DNA from: Brucella pseudintermedia
GTDB lineage: Bacteria; Pseudomonadota; Alphaproteobacteria; Rhizobiales; Rhizobiaceae
DNA: 64,000 nucleotides
Direction of reading: 5' to 3'
Assembly: GCF_008932435.1 (NCBI RefSeq)
Contig: NZ_WBWE01000014.1
Span: 96,778-160,777 of the forward strand
A program made the position numbers and the translations under genes. Position 1 is the first letter of the stretch, and the number at the start of each line of letters is the position of its first letter. Under the pieces are notes generated by a model. It did no database searches. It saw only the letters and a program-made list of their open reading frames with translations, and was not told the DNA's origin. Below, in pieces: positions 54,838 to 64,000 of the stretch.

Positions 54838-55245
54838 TCAGGCTGGCATGATCGTTCCCTGCAGCGTCATCAGCTGGTGCAGGAAGATTTCCGCCTTGGT
54901 GCGATGCTCGTTGGTCGAGGCATCTTCCAGATGCTTGCGGGCTTCCTCGATGCGGCGCTGAATGTCTGCCGGGTTGATATCGTCCACATGGGTCGCCGAT
55001 TCGGCCAGAACGGTGCAGCTCTGCGGGGTGATATCGGCAAAGCCGCCGAAGACCACGTAGGAGTCGGACTTGCCGTCGGCAAGCTTCACCGAAACGACAC
55101 CCGGCATGATCGTCGTCATCAGCGGCGAATGACCGGCGAGAGCCGTCAGATAGCCTTCGCTACCCGGAATGACGACTTCCGTCACCTGCGCTGAAAGCAG
55201 GAGCCGTTCAGGCGACACGAGTTCGAATTGGAAAGCTTGAGCCAT
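54838..55245 (-). CDS. atpC: F0F1 ATP synthase epsilon subunit
   Basis: Central-stalk subunit that links rotation to ATP synthesis and restrains hydrolysis. The 135-residue protein starts MAQAFQFELVSPERLL and has the beta-sandwich segment V-V-I-P-G-S-E-G-Y-L-T-A-L-A-G-H-S-P near residue 25, then a C-terminal helical hairpin. Start 55245 is family-like; ATG 55254 would add three residues. It is the last gene of atpHAGDC. Confidence 0.96.
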   Translation of the reverse strand: MAQAFQFELVSPERLLLSAQVTEVVIPGSEGYLTALAGHSPLMTTIMPGVVSVKLADGKSDSYVVFGGFADITPQSCTVLAESATHVDDINPADIQRRIEEARKHLEDASTNEHRTKAEIFLHQLMTLQGTIMPA

Positions 55246-55363
55246 GGTTCTCACTTGAATTCAAAAGCACGATCCGGAAAGCTGAAGCAGTTTTCAGACC
55301 ACGCTTAAACAAAATGATTGGCTTTCGCGGCGGGCCTTGCGGCCCACCGGGAAATTCAATTCA

Positions 55364-56920
<1,557 letters not shown>

Positions 56921-56933
56921 TTACCTTCCGTTA

Positions 56934-57041
56934 GCATGATCCCGAAAAGTTGCAGACTTTTCGGAAAATCCTGCGGTAAACCAAATTCTATTTCGCCGCA
57001 TTTATGCGACGCCGGATGTTTCCATCCGGCTGCAAAATGCT
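56934..57041. repeat. two palindromes in the atpG-atpD spacer
   Basis: CCGAAAAGT-TGCAG-ACTTTTCGG (56942-56964, family B-like) and GCCGGATG-TTTC-CATCCGGC (57011-57030). The last bases, AAATGCT, match the family A edge and touch the TAG stop codon of atpG. Together they lie within a single operon rather than between operons. Confidence 0.78.
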
Positions 57042-57920
57042 CTAGAGCGCTTCCGCACCCGAAATAATTTCGATCAGTTCCTTGGTGATCTGCGCCTGAC
57101 GCTGACGGTTATACGTGATCGACAGCTTGTTGATCATGTCGCCCGCATTGCGCGTCGCATTGTCCATCGCGCTCATCTTGGCGCCCATCTCGCCCGCGAC
57201 ATTTTCCAGCAAAGCGCGGAAAATCTGGACCGAAATGTTGCGCGGGATCAGCGTGGAGAGGATCGCCGCAGGATCAGGTTCGTATTCATAGATCGCATCG
57301 CCTGCGGTCTCCGCACCCGCGCTGTCGCCAGCCGAAGCCGGGATAAGCTGCTGTGCGGTCGGAACCTGTGAGATCACCGACTTGAATTCGGAATAGAACA
57401 GCGTGCAGACGTCGAAAGCGCCTTCTTCGAACAGCTTGATGACCTTGTGGCCGATCTGGTCGGCATGCACAAAAGCGAGCTGCTTGACTTCGCGCAGATC
57501 GACATGATCGATCAGCAGGCTGGCAAATTCGCGACGCAGGATATCCGCGCCCTTCTTGCCGACCGTGATGATCTTGACCGTCTTGCCTTCAGCGAGGAGC
57601 TTGCGGGCATGATCGCGCGCCAGACGCGCGATCTGGCTGTTGAAACCGCCGCAAAGGCCACGCTCTGCGGTGCAGACGACGAGCAGATGCACGTCGTCCT
57701 TGCCCGTACCGGCCATCAGGGCCGGCGCATCTTCGCCGGTGACGTTCTGCGCGATATTTGCGAGAACGGCGCCCATGCGCTGCGAATAAGGCCTTGCGGC
57801 TTCCGCAGCTTCCTGGGCACGGCGCAGCTTCGCCGCGGCGACCATCTGCATCGCCTTGGTGATTTTCTGCGTCGCCTTGACCGAGGCGATACGGTTTCTC
57901 AGATCCTTTAGTGAAGGCAT
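57042..57920 (-). CDS. atpG: F0F1 ATP synthase gamma subunit
   Basis: Central rotor shaft of the ATP synthase, 292 aa. The N-terminal [18 protein letters not shown] coiled coil, the G-L-C-G-G-F-N segment near residue 92, and the C-terminal [13 protein letters not shown] signature are all present. It lies 21 bases after atpA. Its stop codon TAG is followed directly by AGCATTTTGCAGCC, the edge of a dispersed repeat. Confidence 0.96.
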   Translation of the reverse strand: MPSLKDLRNRIASVKATQKITKAMQMVAAAKLRRAQEAAEAARPYSQRMGAVLANIAQNVTGEDAPALMAGTGKDDVHLLVVCTAERGLCGGFNSQIARLARDHARKLLAEGKTVKIITVGKKGADILRREFASLLIDHVDLREVKQLAFVHADQIGHKVIKLFEEGAFDVCTLFYSEFKSVISQVPTAQQLIPASAGDSAGAETAGDAIYEYEPDPAAILSTLIPRNISVQIFRALLENVAGEMGAKMSAMDNATRNAGDMINKLSITYNRQRQAQITKELIEIISGAEAL

Positions 57921-57941
57921 CCGTTCATCCCGTCACAAAAT

Positions 57942-59471
57942 TCAAGCGAAAGACTTGGCGAACGCGTCGATCGCTGCCTTGAGCTTGCCCTTGAGGTCAT
58001 CGGTGATGGCCTTCTCGTTGCGGATGCCCTCGAGCACGTCCTTGTGCTCGGTGCGCAGCGAAGCGAGAAGACCTTCTTCGAACTTGCCAACCTGGTTGAC
58101 AGCCAGCTTGTCGAGATAGCCGTTAACACCGGCGAAAATCACGGCAACCTGCTCTTCCGTCTTCAGCGGCGAGAACTGCGGCTGCTTCAGAAGTTCAGTC
58201 AGGCGCGCACCGCGGTTCAGAAGGCGCTGCGTTGCAGCGTCAAGATCGGAACCGAACTGTGCGAAGGCGGCCATTTCACGATACTGGGCAAGCTCGCCCT
58301 TGATCGAACCGGCAACCTGCTTCATGGCCTTGATCTGGGCCGAAGAACCAACGCGCGAAACCGACAGGCCGACGTTAACAGCCGGACGGATACCCTGATA
58401 GAACAGGTTGGTTTCGAGGAAGATCTGGCCGTCGGTGATCGAGATCACGTTGGTCGGAATGAAGGCCGAAACGTCGTTGCCCTGCGTTTCGATGACCGGC
58501 AGAGCCGTCAGCGAGCCAGCGCCGTTTTCGTCGTTGAGCTTTGCAGCGCGTTCGAGAAGACGGGAGTGCAGGTAGAAAACGTCGCCCGGATAAGCTTCGC
58601 GGCCCGGAGGACGACGCAGCAGGAGCGACATCTGACGGTAGGCAACAGCCTGCTTGGACAGGTCGTCATAGCCGATGAGGGCGTGCTGGCCGTTGTCACG
58701 GAAGTATTCGCCCATCGCGCAGCCCGCAAACGGTGCGAGATACTGCATCGGAGCCGGATCGGAAGCGGTAGCCGCGATAACGATCGAATATTCCAGGGCG
58801 CCGCGTTCTTCAAGAACCTTGACGAACTGGGCAACGGTCGAACGCTTCTGGCCGACGGCGACGTAGACGCAGTACAGCTTGTCCTTGTCCGGGCCGTTGT
58901 CGTGGATCGGCTTCTGGTTCAGGAAGGTGTCGAGGATGATGGCGGTCTTGCCGGTCTGACGGTCGCCGATGACCAGCTCGCGCTGGCCGCGGCCAACCGG
59001 GATCAGGGCGTCGATGGCCTTGAGGCCCGTCGACATCGGCTCATGGACCGACTTGCGCGGGATGATGCCAGGCGCCTTGACGTCGACGCGGCGGCGTTCC
59101 TTGGCCTTGATCGGACCCTTGCCGTCGATCGGATTGCCGAGAGCGTCAACCACGCGGCCGAGCAGTTCCGGACCGACCGGAACGTCAACGATTGCGCCGG
59201 TACGCTTGACGACGTCGCCTTCCTTGATGTCGCGGTCGGCACCGAAGATAACGACGCCGACATTGTCGCTTTCAAGGTTCAGCGCCATGCCGCGAATACC
59301 ACCGGGGAATTCGACCATTTCACCGGCCTGAACATTGTCCAGACCATAGACGCGGGCGATACCGTCGCCAACGGACAGAACCTGACCGACCTCGGAGACC
59401 TCAGCCTCCTTGCCGAAGTTCTTGATTTGCTCTTTCAGGATAGCGGAAATTTCCGCGGCGCGGATGTCCAT
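57942..59471 (-). CDS. atpA: F0F1 ATP synthase alpha subunit
   Basis: Regulatory nucleotide-binding subunit of F1, 509 aa, normal length. Walker A-like G-D-R-Q-T-G-K-T-A lies near residue 170, and [14 protein letters not shown], the ATP synthase alpha/beta signature, near residue 364. The start overlaps the atpH stop by one base. It assembles with AtpD in the hexamer. Confidence 0.97.
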   Translation of the reverse strand: MDIRAAEISAILKEQIKNFGKEAEVSEVGQVLSVGDGIARVYGLDNVQAGEMVEFPGGIRGMALNLESDNVGVVIFGADRDIKEGDVVKRTGAIVDVPVGPELLGRVVDALGNPIDGKGPIKAKERRRVDVKAPGIIPRKSVHEPMSTGLKAIDALIPVGRGQRELVIGDRQTGKTAIILDTFLNQKPIHDNGPDKDKLYCVYVAVGQKRSTVAQFVKVLEERGALEYSIVIAATASDPAPMQYLAPFAGCAMGEYFRDNGQHALIGYDDLSKQAVAYRQMSLLLRRPPGREAYPGDVFYLHSRLLERAAKLNDENGAGSLTALPVIETQGNDVSAFIPTNVISITDGQIFLETNLFYQGIRPAVNVGLSVSRVGSSAQIKAMKQVAGSIKGELAQYREMAAFAQFGSDLDAATQRLLNRGARLTELLKQPQFSPLKTEEQVAVIFAGVNGYLDKLAVNQVGKFEEGLLASLRTEHKDVLEGIRNEKAITDDLKGKLKAAIDAFAKSFA

Positions 59472-60031
59472 CAGCCGACCTCTTTCAGTGCAAGCTTGAG
59501 AGAAGAAAGTTTAGTGCGAAGGGACGTGTCGATCTGACGCGAACCCATCTTGACGATAAGACCGCCGAGGATCGACGGATCGACGGTGACATTGATCGTC
59601 ACGTCCTTGCCGGCCACGCCCTTCAGCGTTGCCTTCAATTCGTTCTGCTGCGCGGCACTCAGTTCATGCGCGGAGACGACATCGGCGGAAACTTCACCGC
59701 GATGTTCGGCAGCAATCTTGCGGAAAGCGGCGATGATGCCCGGCAGGGCGAAGAGGCGGCGGTTCCGCGCGACGACGCGCAGGAAATTTCCAACCAGACC
59801 CTTGATGCCCGCCTTGTCGGCGAGGGCGCCAATGGCGTGAAGCTGATCTTCCGAGGAAAATACCGGACTGGAGATCAGTCGCTTGAGGTCTTCGCTTCCG
59901 CTCAGAAGCGCCTCGAAACGGTCAAGATCTTTTTCCACAGCTGCAACGGATTTTGCGTCGAGCGCGAGCTCGAAAAGAGATCCGGCGTAACGCTGTGCGA
60001 CACCTGAAATGAGCGAAGACGTTTCAGCCAC
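59471..60031 (-). CDS. atpH: F0F1 ATP synthase delta subunit
   Basis: Peripheral-stalk subunit that joins F1 to the F0 part. The 186-residue protein starts at GTG 60031 ([16 protein letters not shown]), which has AGCAGG 6 bases upstream and matches remembered Brucella AtpH; a TTG at 60037 adds two residues. The C-terminal [15 protein letters not shown] motif is typical. It is the first gene of atpHAGDC; the F0 genes are elsewhere, as usual in Alphaproteobacteria. Confidence 0.95.
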   Translation of the reverse strand: MAETSSLISGVAQRYAGSLFELALDAKSVAAVEKDLDRFEALLSGSEDLKRLISSPVFSSEDQLHAIGALADKAGIKGLVGNFLRVVARNRRLFALPGIIAAFRKIAAEHRGEVSADVVSAHELSAAQQNELKATLKGVAGKDVTINVTVDPSILGGLIVKMGSRQIDTSLRTKLSSLKLALKEVG

Positions 60032-60322
60032 GAACAACCTGCTCTCTACGTTGAAACCATCCTTTTGGGGCCCAATCTTGCGCAGGACGCCAAACCGATG
60101 ATTTTATTGAATGTTTCCGGAAAACTACTGACGCGCGAGCACATCAACACCGAAATGTGATTGCCGTCTAGCATAGACGAACAGGACTCGCAACACGCGA
60201 ATCCGGCACTTTTGTGTAAGATTTGCCGCCTTTCGCGGTCAAAAAAGTCGCATCTGCTCGGGCGATGCCGCCTTCCGTTACATGAGCTGCACGCCTGGCG
60301 TGCAAAACCTGTCCGGTTCCGG

Positions 60323-60736
60323 TCAGGAAATGAAGCCGAATGCGTAAAGCAGCGGACCGGCTGCCAGCACGAATTCGACCAGCGCCGCCAGACTGCCGTA
60401 GAAGCGCCCGCCGGTCGGTCCGCCCTTGCGTCCGCCCGCATCCGACATCATCGAAATGAAGCGCCCGAACAGCGCAAACGCCCACACGGTGCCCAGCACC
60501 ACCCAGAGAAAAGGCTGGGCAAAGATGAGGCATCCAAGCCCCACGCCGAGATAGGGGCCTGCAAGCGTCGCGCGGATGGAACCGTAGCCTTCGGGTCGGC
60601 CATTGATCGGCTGGAGGCGCAAGAGCTTCATCGTTATGCCGGGTGCGAAAAGCATGACAAGACCGGCCAGTGCCGTTATGGCCGCAGAGCTCCATGCAAG
60701 CCATTCTCCGGTCGTGGCGGGAAGATAGAATTCCAT
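60323..60736 (-). CDS. small integral membrane protein
   Basis: A 137-residue protein with four hydrophobic helices (about residues 12-32, 58-75, 78-95 and 115-135) and a basic loop before the last (G-G-R-K-G-G-P-T-G-G-R-F-Y-G). The topology resembles DUF4345-like proteins of unknown function. It lies between priA and the atp operon on the same strand and is followed by a 286-base gap that should hold the atp promoter. No clear functional link to either neighbour. Confidence 0.75.
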   Translation of the reverse strand: MEFYLPATTGEWLAWSSAAITALAGLVMLFAPGITMKLLRLQPINGRPEGYGSIRATLAGPYLGVGLGCLIFAQPFLWVVLGTVWAFALFGRFISMMSDAGGRKGGPTGGRFYGSLAALVEFVLAAGPLLYAFGFIS

Positions 60737-60802
60737 CGCAATTACCCTCGTCGTTTCTTGCCCTATAGCGGAATTTCCGTCGATCTTCCACGCCTTTACG
60801 TG

Positions 60803-63025
60803 TCAGAGAAAGCTTTGCGGATCTATATCCACCTGCACCCTGATCGAGCCTTTTTCCCTTGGCGCAGCCGCCAGCAGCGCACGGATAAACCCTTGAATAT
60901 CGGCGCGTTTTGTCCCGTGCACCAGAATGCGGAAACGGTGGCGTCCGCGCACAAGTGCCAGCGGCGCTTCGGCGGGACCGAGCACGGAAATCTCCGGGGA
61001 GAAAGGTGCCGCGCGCCGCAGCGCCCGTGCATGGTTTTCAGCGTCCGGGCGATTGTCGGCGGAGATGATTAGCGCTGCAAGCCGTCCGTAAGGCGGCAGG
61101 TTGCTGCGCTCGCGCTCCTCGATCTCGCGGGCATAGAATGCGTCTGCATCGCCGCTGACGATGGCCCGCATCACCGGATGATCGGGCTGGTAGGTCTGGA
61201 GAAGCCCGAGGCTCTTGCGCCCGGTTCGCCCCGCGCGCCCCGTTACCTGATTGAGCAACTGGAAGGTGCGTTCCGCCGCGCGCGGATCGCCATTGGCAAG
61301 CCCCAGATCGGCATCCACCACGCCCACCAGCGTCATGTTGGGAAAATTGTGGCCCTTGGCGACAAGCTGTGTGCCGATGACGATATCCGCCTCGCCTTTT
61401 GCGATAGCATCGAGTTCCAGCCGCAGCCGCTTCACGCCGCCCGCCATATCAGACGAAAGCACTATGATTCGCGCCGCATCGAATGTCGCCGCCACTTCCT
61501 CGGCAATGCGTTCCACGCCGGGACCGCAGGCCACCAGATGATCGAGCGTGCCGCATTCGGGACAGGCTTGCGGAACCGGCTCGTGATAGCCGCACTGATG
61601 ACACATGAGCTGCCCGCGAAAGCGGTGTTCCACCAGCCAGCTCGAACATTGCGGACACTGGAAGCGATGGCCGCAGACCCGGCACAGCGTCAGGGGCGCA
61701 TAACCGCGCCGGTTGAGGAACAAAAGCGCCTGCTCGCCGCGCTCCACCGTCTTGCCGACCGCTTCGGTCAATGCGGGCGACAGAAACCGGCCCGGTGGCG
61801 GCGGCGAACGCCGCATGTCGATGGTCTTCAGGTCGGGTAGCGCGGCTTCCGCATAGCGTCCGTAGAGCTTGATTCGCTTGTAGCGCCCCTGCTCCGCATT
61901 GACCTGACTTTCGATGGAGGGCGTGGCCGATGCCAGCACCACCGGAAAGCCGCTTATATGGCCGCGCACCACCGCCATGTCGCGGGCATTATAAAAAACC
62001 CGGTCTTCCTGCTTGTAAGCCGGGTCATGTTCTTCGTCGACAACGATCAGCCCCAGTTCCTTGAAGGGCAGGAACAGCGCCGACCGCGCGCCCGCCACCA
62101 CCCGCACCGTGCCTTCCGCTATCTGCCGCCAGACGCGTTCGCGGGTGCGCGGTGCAAGATCGGAATGCCATTCGGCAGGCTTTGCGCCGAAACGGTCATG
62201 GAACCGGTCGAGAAACTGCTGCGTCAGCGCGATTTCCGGCAGCAGAATCAGCACCTGCCTGCCCTGCTCGATCGCCTTGGCGACCGCTTCGAAATAGACC
62301 TCGGTCTTGCCCGAACCGGTCACGCCGTAGAGAAGCGAAACCGAAAACCCGCCTGCTTCCACCGCTTCCGACAGCATTTCAGCCGCAGCCTGCTGGTCTT
62401 CCGAAAGGGTGGCGCGCGCATAATCGATGTCGGGCTTTGCCACCACGGCTGGCGGCGGCAGCATCACTTCCTCGAAAACGCCTTGCGCCTTCAGCCCGTC
62501 CACGACCGTCATCGAAACCCCCGCCGCATGGGCAAGGCCTGATCTGGTCCAGGCCAGCCCGTCGCGGGCAAGCTCCATCACCCGCGCCCGGGCGTCCGTC
62601 ATGCGCTCAGGCTCATGGCCGCAATAGCGAAGCCCCGGCACCGACGGTTCGGGGTCGAAGGCGGCAGGCACGCGCAGGACCATGCGCGCCACCATGCCGG
62701 GCGGCGACAGCGTATAGTCGGCTGCCCAACGCATGAAGCGCAGCATGTCGCCGCCGACGGGCGGACAATCGAAAACTTCCGAAATTTCCCGCAATTTTCT
62801 GGCATCGACGGCATCGGTTTCGCCTTCGCAGACGATCCCGGCCACCTCGCGCGGTCCAAGCGGCACGCGCACGATCGATCCGGGCTGGACGTTCATGCCG
62901 GGCGGAACCATATAAGAGTAAGGCCGCTCCGCGGGCATGGGCACGAGCACGGGAACCACCCGGGGGCCGAGCTCTGGAAACAGACCAGAAATGGGGTTTG
63001 CAATATCGTGCGAATCTTTCGACAT
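60803..63025 (-). CDS. priA: primosomal replication helicase PriA
   Basis: Restarts collapsed replication forks by loading the replisome at D-loops and forks. The 740-residue protein has the N-terminal DNA-binding domain, Walker A G-V-T-G-S-G-K-T-E near residue 235, motif II V-D-E-E-H-D near residue 325, and eight zinc-binding cysteines in the C-R-V-C to C-P-E-C-G region (about residues 450-490). It ends with a helicase C domain and a PriA-specific C-terminal domain. It is divergent from the transaldolase-family gene. Confidence 0.95.
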   Translation of the reverse strand: MSKDSHDIANPISGLFPELGPRVVPVLVPMPAERPYSYMVPPGMNVQPGSIVRVPLGPREVAGIVCEGETDAVDARKLREISEVFDCPPVGGDMLRFMRWAADYTLSPPGMVARMVLRVPAAFDPEPSVPGLRYCGHEPERMTDARARVMELARDGLAWTRSGLAHAAGVSMTVVDGLKAQGVFEEVMLPPPAVVAKPDIDYARATLSEDQQAAAEMLSEAVEAGGFSVSLLYGVTGSGKTEVYFEAVAKAIEQGRQVLILLPEIALTQQFLDRFHDRFGAKPAEWHSDLAPRTRERVWRQIAEGTVRVVAGARSALFLPFKELGLIVVDEEHDPAYKQEDRVFYNARDMAVVRGHISGFPVVLASATPSIESQVNAEQGRYKRIKLYGRYAEAALPDLKTIDMRRSPPPPGRFLSPALTEAVGKTVERGEQALLFLNRRGYAPLTLCRVCGHRFQCPQCSSWLVEHRFRGQLMCHQCGYHEPVPQACPECGTLDHLVACGPGVERIAEEVAATFDAARIIVLSSDMAGGVKRLRLELDAIAKGEADIVIGTQLVAKGHNFPNMTLVGVVDADLGLANGDPRAAERTFQLLNQVTGRAGRTGRKSLGLLQTYQPDHPVMRAIVSGDADAFYAREIEERERSNLPPYGRLAALIISADNRPDAENHARALRRAAPFSPEISVLGPAEAPLALVRGRHRFRILVHGTKRADIQGFIRALLAAAPREKGSIRVQVDIDPQSFL

Positions 63026-63134
63026 GATCGCGTGACCTTGGCGCGGCTTTGCGCTAAAGAAAAGCCACCTTCCGGGAATTAAATGGTTTTAAATTCCTCA
63101 AACCCACCCGCGCTCATTATGGAGGAACGCTGTT

Positions 63135-63788
63135 ATGAAGTTTTTCGTGGACACTGCGGACGTCAAGGAAATCCGCGAGCTCAATGACCTTGGGCTGGTC
63201 GATGGCGTGACCACCAACCCGTCGCTGATTGCAAAGTCGGGCCGCGACATTCTTGAAGTCACCAAGGAAATCTGCAGCATCGTCAAGGGTCCGGTCTCGG
63301 CGGAAGTCACCGCGACGGATTTCGACGGCATGATGAAGGAAGCCGCCGTTCTTTCCAAGCTCGCCGACAATATCTGCATCAAGGTTCCGCTGACGCTGGA
63401 CGGTCTGCGCGCCTGCAAGAAGCTGTCGTCGGAAGGCCACAAGACCAATGTGACGCTTTGCTTCTCGGCCAATCAGGCCCTGCTGGCCGCCAAGGCTGGC
63501 GCGACCTATATCTCGCCCTTCATTGGCCGTCTGGACGATACGGGCATCAACGGCATGGAACTGATTGCCGAAATCCGCACGATTTATGACAATTACGATT
63601 TCCGCACCGAGATTCTTGCCGCCTCGGTTCGCACCGTCAATCACGTCAAGGAAGCAGCTCTCATCGGCGCCGATGTCGTGACCGCGCCGCCTGCCACGCT
63701 GAAGGCGCTCGTCAAGCATCCGCTGACCGACAAGGGTCTCGAAGCTTTCCTCGCCGATTGGGCGAAAACCGGCCAGAAGATCGCCTGA
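63135..63788 (+). CDS. transaldolase / fructose-6-phosphate aldolase family
   Basis: A 217-residue short transaldolase (TalC/FSA type), a TIM barrel that forms a Schiff base with a ketose phosphate. The catalytic lysine lies in I-C-I-K-V-P-L-T near residue 86, and [16 protein letters not shown] and T-N-V-T-L-C-F-S are conserved. Whether it acts as transaldolase in the pentose phosphate pathway or as fructose-6-phosphate aldolase cannot be told from sequence. A GGAGG-like site precedes the ATG. A dispersed repeat lies 10 bases after the stop. Confidence 0.93.
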   Translation: MKFFVDTADVKEIRELNDLGLVDGVTTNPSLIAKSGRDILEVTKEICSIVKGPVSAEVTATDFDGMMKEAAVLSKLADNICIKVPLTLDGLRACKKLSSEGHKTNVTLCFSANQALLAAKAGATYISPFIGRLDDTGINGMELIAEIRTIYDNYDFRTEILAASVRTVNHVKEAALIGADVVTAPPATLKALVKHPLTDKGLEAFLADWAKTGQKIA

Positions 63789-63798
63789 TCGGCGACCT

Positions 63799-63845
63799 GG
63801 AGCAGTTCCAGCAAAAGCGCGAAGCGGTTTTGCGCAGGATAATGC
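63799..63845. repeat. family A repeat after the transaldolase gene
   Basis: GAGCAGTTCCAGCAAAAGCG, then GAAGCGGTTTTGCGCAGG and ATAATGC, matching the core of the repeats at 14642 and 42769. It begins 10 bases after the stop codon. Confidence 0.8.
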
Positions 63846-63884
63846 TTAAATGAAAGGCGGGCCATCGGCTCGCCTTATACATTT

Positions 63885-63916
63885 GAGGCCGGAACGGTAA
63901 ACTTCGTTCCGGCCTC
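63885..63916 (+). terminator. hairpin terminator near the right edge
   Basis: GAGGCCGGAACG and CGTTCCGGCCTC are perfectly complementary around an 8-base loop, followed by GTTTG. It probably ends the transaldolase transcript. The remaining bases to 64000 show no gene start that I can support. Confidence 0.7.
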
Positions 63917-64000
63917 GTTTGTCATTGGGGTGAATGCAACACCGCACTGACGGCTGCAAAGAGGTTGGGTCATGCCCGGCAGGAACTTTCGTTCGTAAAA

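Noticed and set aside
58044..59537. 497-codon plus-strand frame opposite atpA
   Set aside because: Shadow of atpA with no recognisable domain.

Overview
The window is chromosomal DNA of an alphaproteobacterium of the order Rhizobiales, most likely the Brucella/Ochrobactrum clade. The reasons are: an RpoH2-type sigma factor, a CdnL/CarD regulator, a GapR (DUF2312) protein, the first codons of a TrcR-like (DUF1013) protein, a full-length rhizobial-type pyruvate carboxylase, a 4-hydroxyproline epimerase matching Brucella PrpA (Cys90/Cys253), an alanine/lysine-rich N-terminal extension on AtpD, and many dispersed palindromic intergenic repeats. The species cannot be resolved from the sequence alone. 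No prophage, transposase, CRISPR array, tRNA or rRNA was seen.

Layout. 1-6.7 kb: the 5' end of a trcR-like gene, a quinone oxidoreductase, a DUF1192 protein, an MFS transporter, a candidate structured RNA (possibly 6S), two small DUF465 proteins, purE-purK, rpmJ (L36) with its own promoter and leader hairpin, and a secreted TPR protein. 6.8-13.8 kb: pyruvate kinase with a DUF1036 protein, an N-formylglutamate amidohydrolase-like enzyme, gapR, an aldo/keto reductase, an Uup-like ABC-F ATPase and a glycine-zipper lipoprotein. 13.8-18.2 kb is a thiamine locus: thiamine pyrophosphokinase on the minus strand, and divergently a TPP riboswitch followed by thiBPQ with ATGA overlaps. The riboswitch P3 arm carries a copy of a dispersed repeat.

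18.4-27.3 kb: an M48 metalloprotease with a LysM domain, a MOSC protein, rpoH2, and a minus-strand run of SUV3-like helicase, S4 protein, fdxA and cdnL. 27.3-42.6 kb: a GANTC-dense duplicated motif, acetyl-CoA acetyltransferase, a heme-binding-family protein, an AT-rich pocket with a possible small gene, rpmF (L32), mtgA, ispA, a divergent HxlR regulator/MFS pair with two clear palindromes, ispG, 3-hydroxybutyrate dehydrogenase, another MFS transporter with a DeoR regulator, and pyc. 42.8-50.1 kb: a branched-chain amino acid ABC transporter locus (livHMGF, a DUF6867 protein and two paralogous binding proteins, each with its own terminator). 50.5-53.8 kb: a hydroxyproline epimerase/dehydrogenase pair divergent from a GntR regulator. 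54.2-60.0 kb: a MarR regulator and the atpHAGDC operon. 60.3-63.8 kb: a membrane protein, priA and a transaldolase-family gene.

Most genes are core metabolism and regulation. I found no convincing new defence or mobile system. The most interesting signals are non-coding: a repeat whose conserved edge coincides with the stop codons of several unrelated genes, the same repeat spliced into a TPP riboswitch, a duplicated cluster of CcrM (GANTC) sites, several well-formed operators, and a strongly initiated small upstream ORF overlapping gntR.
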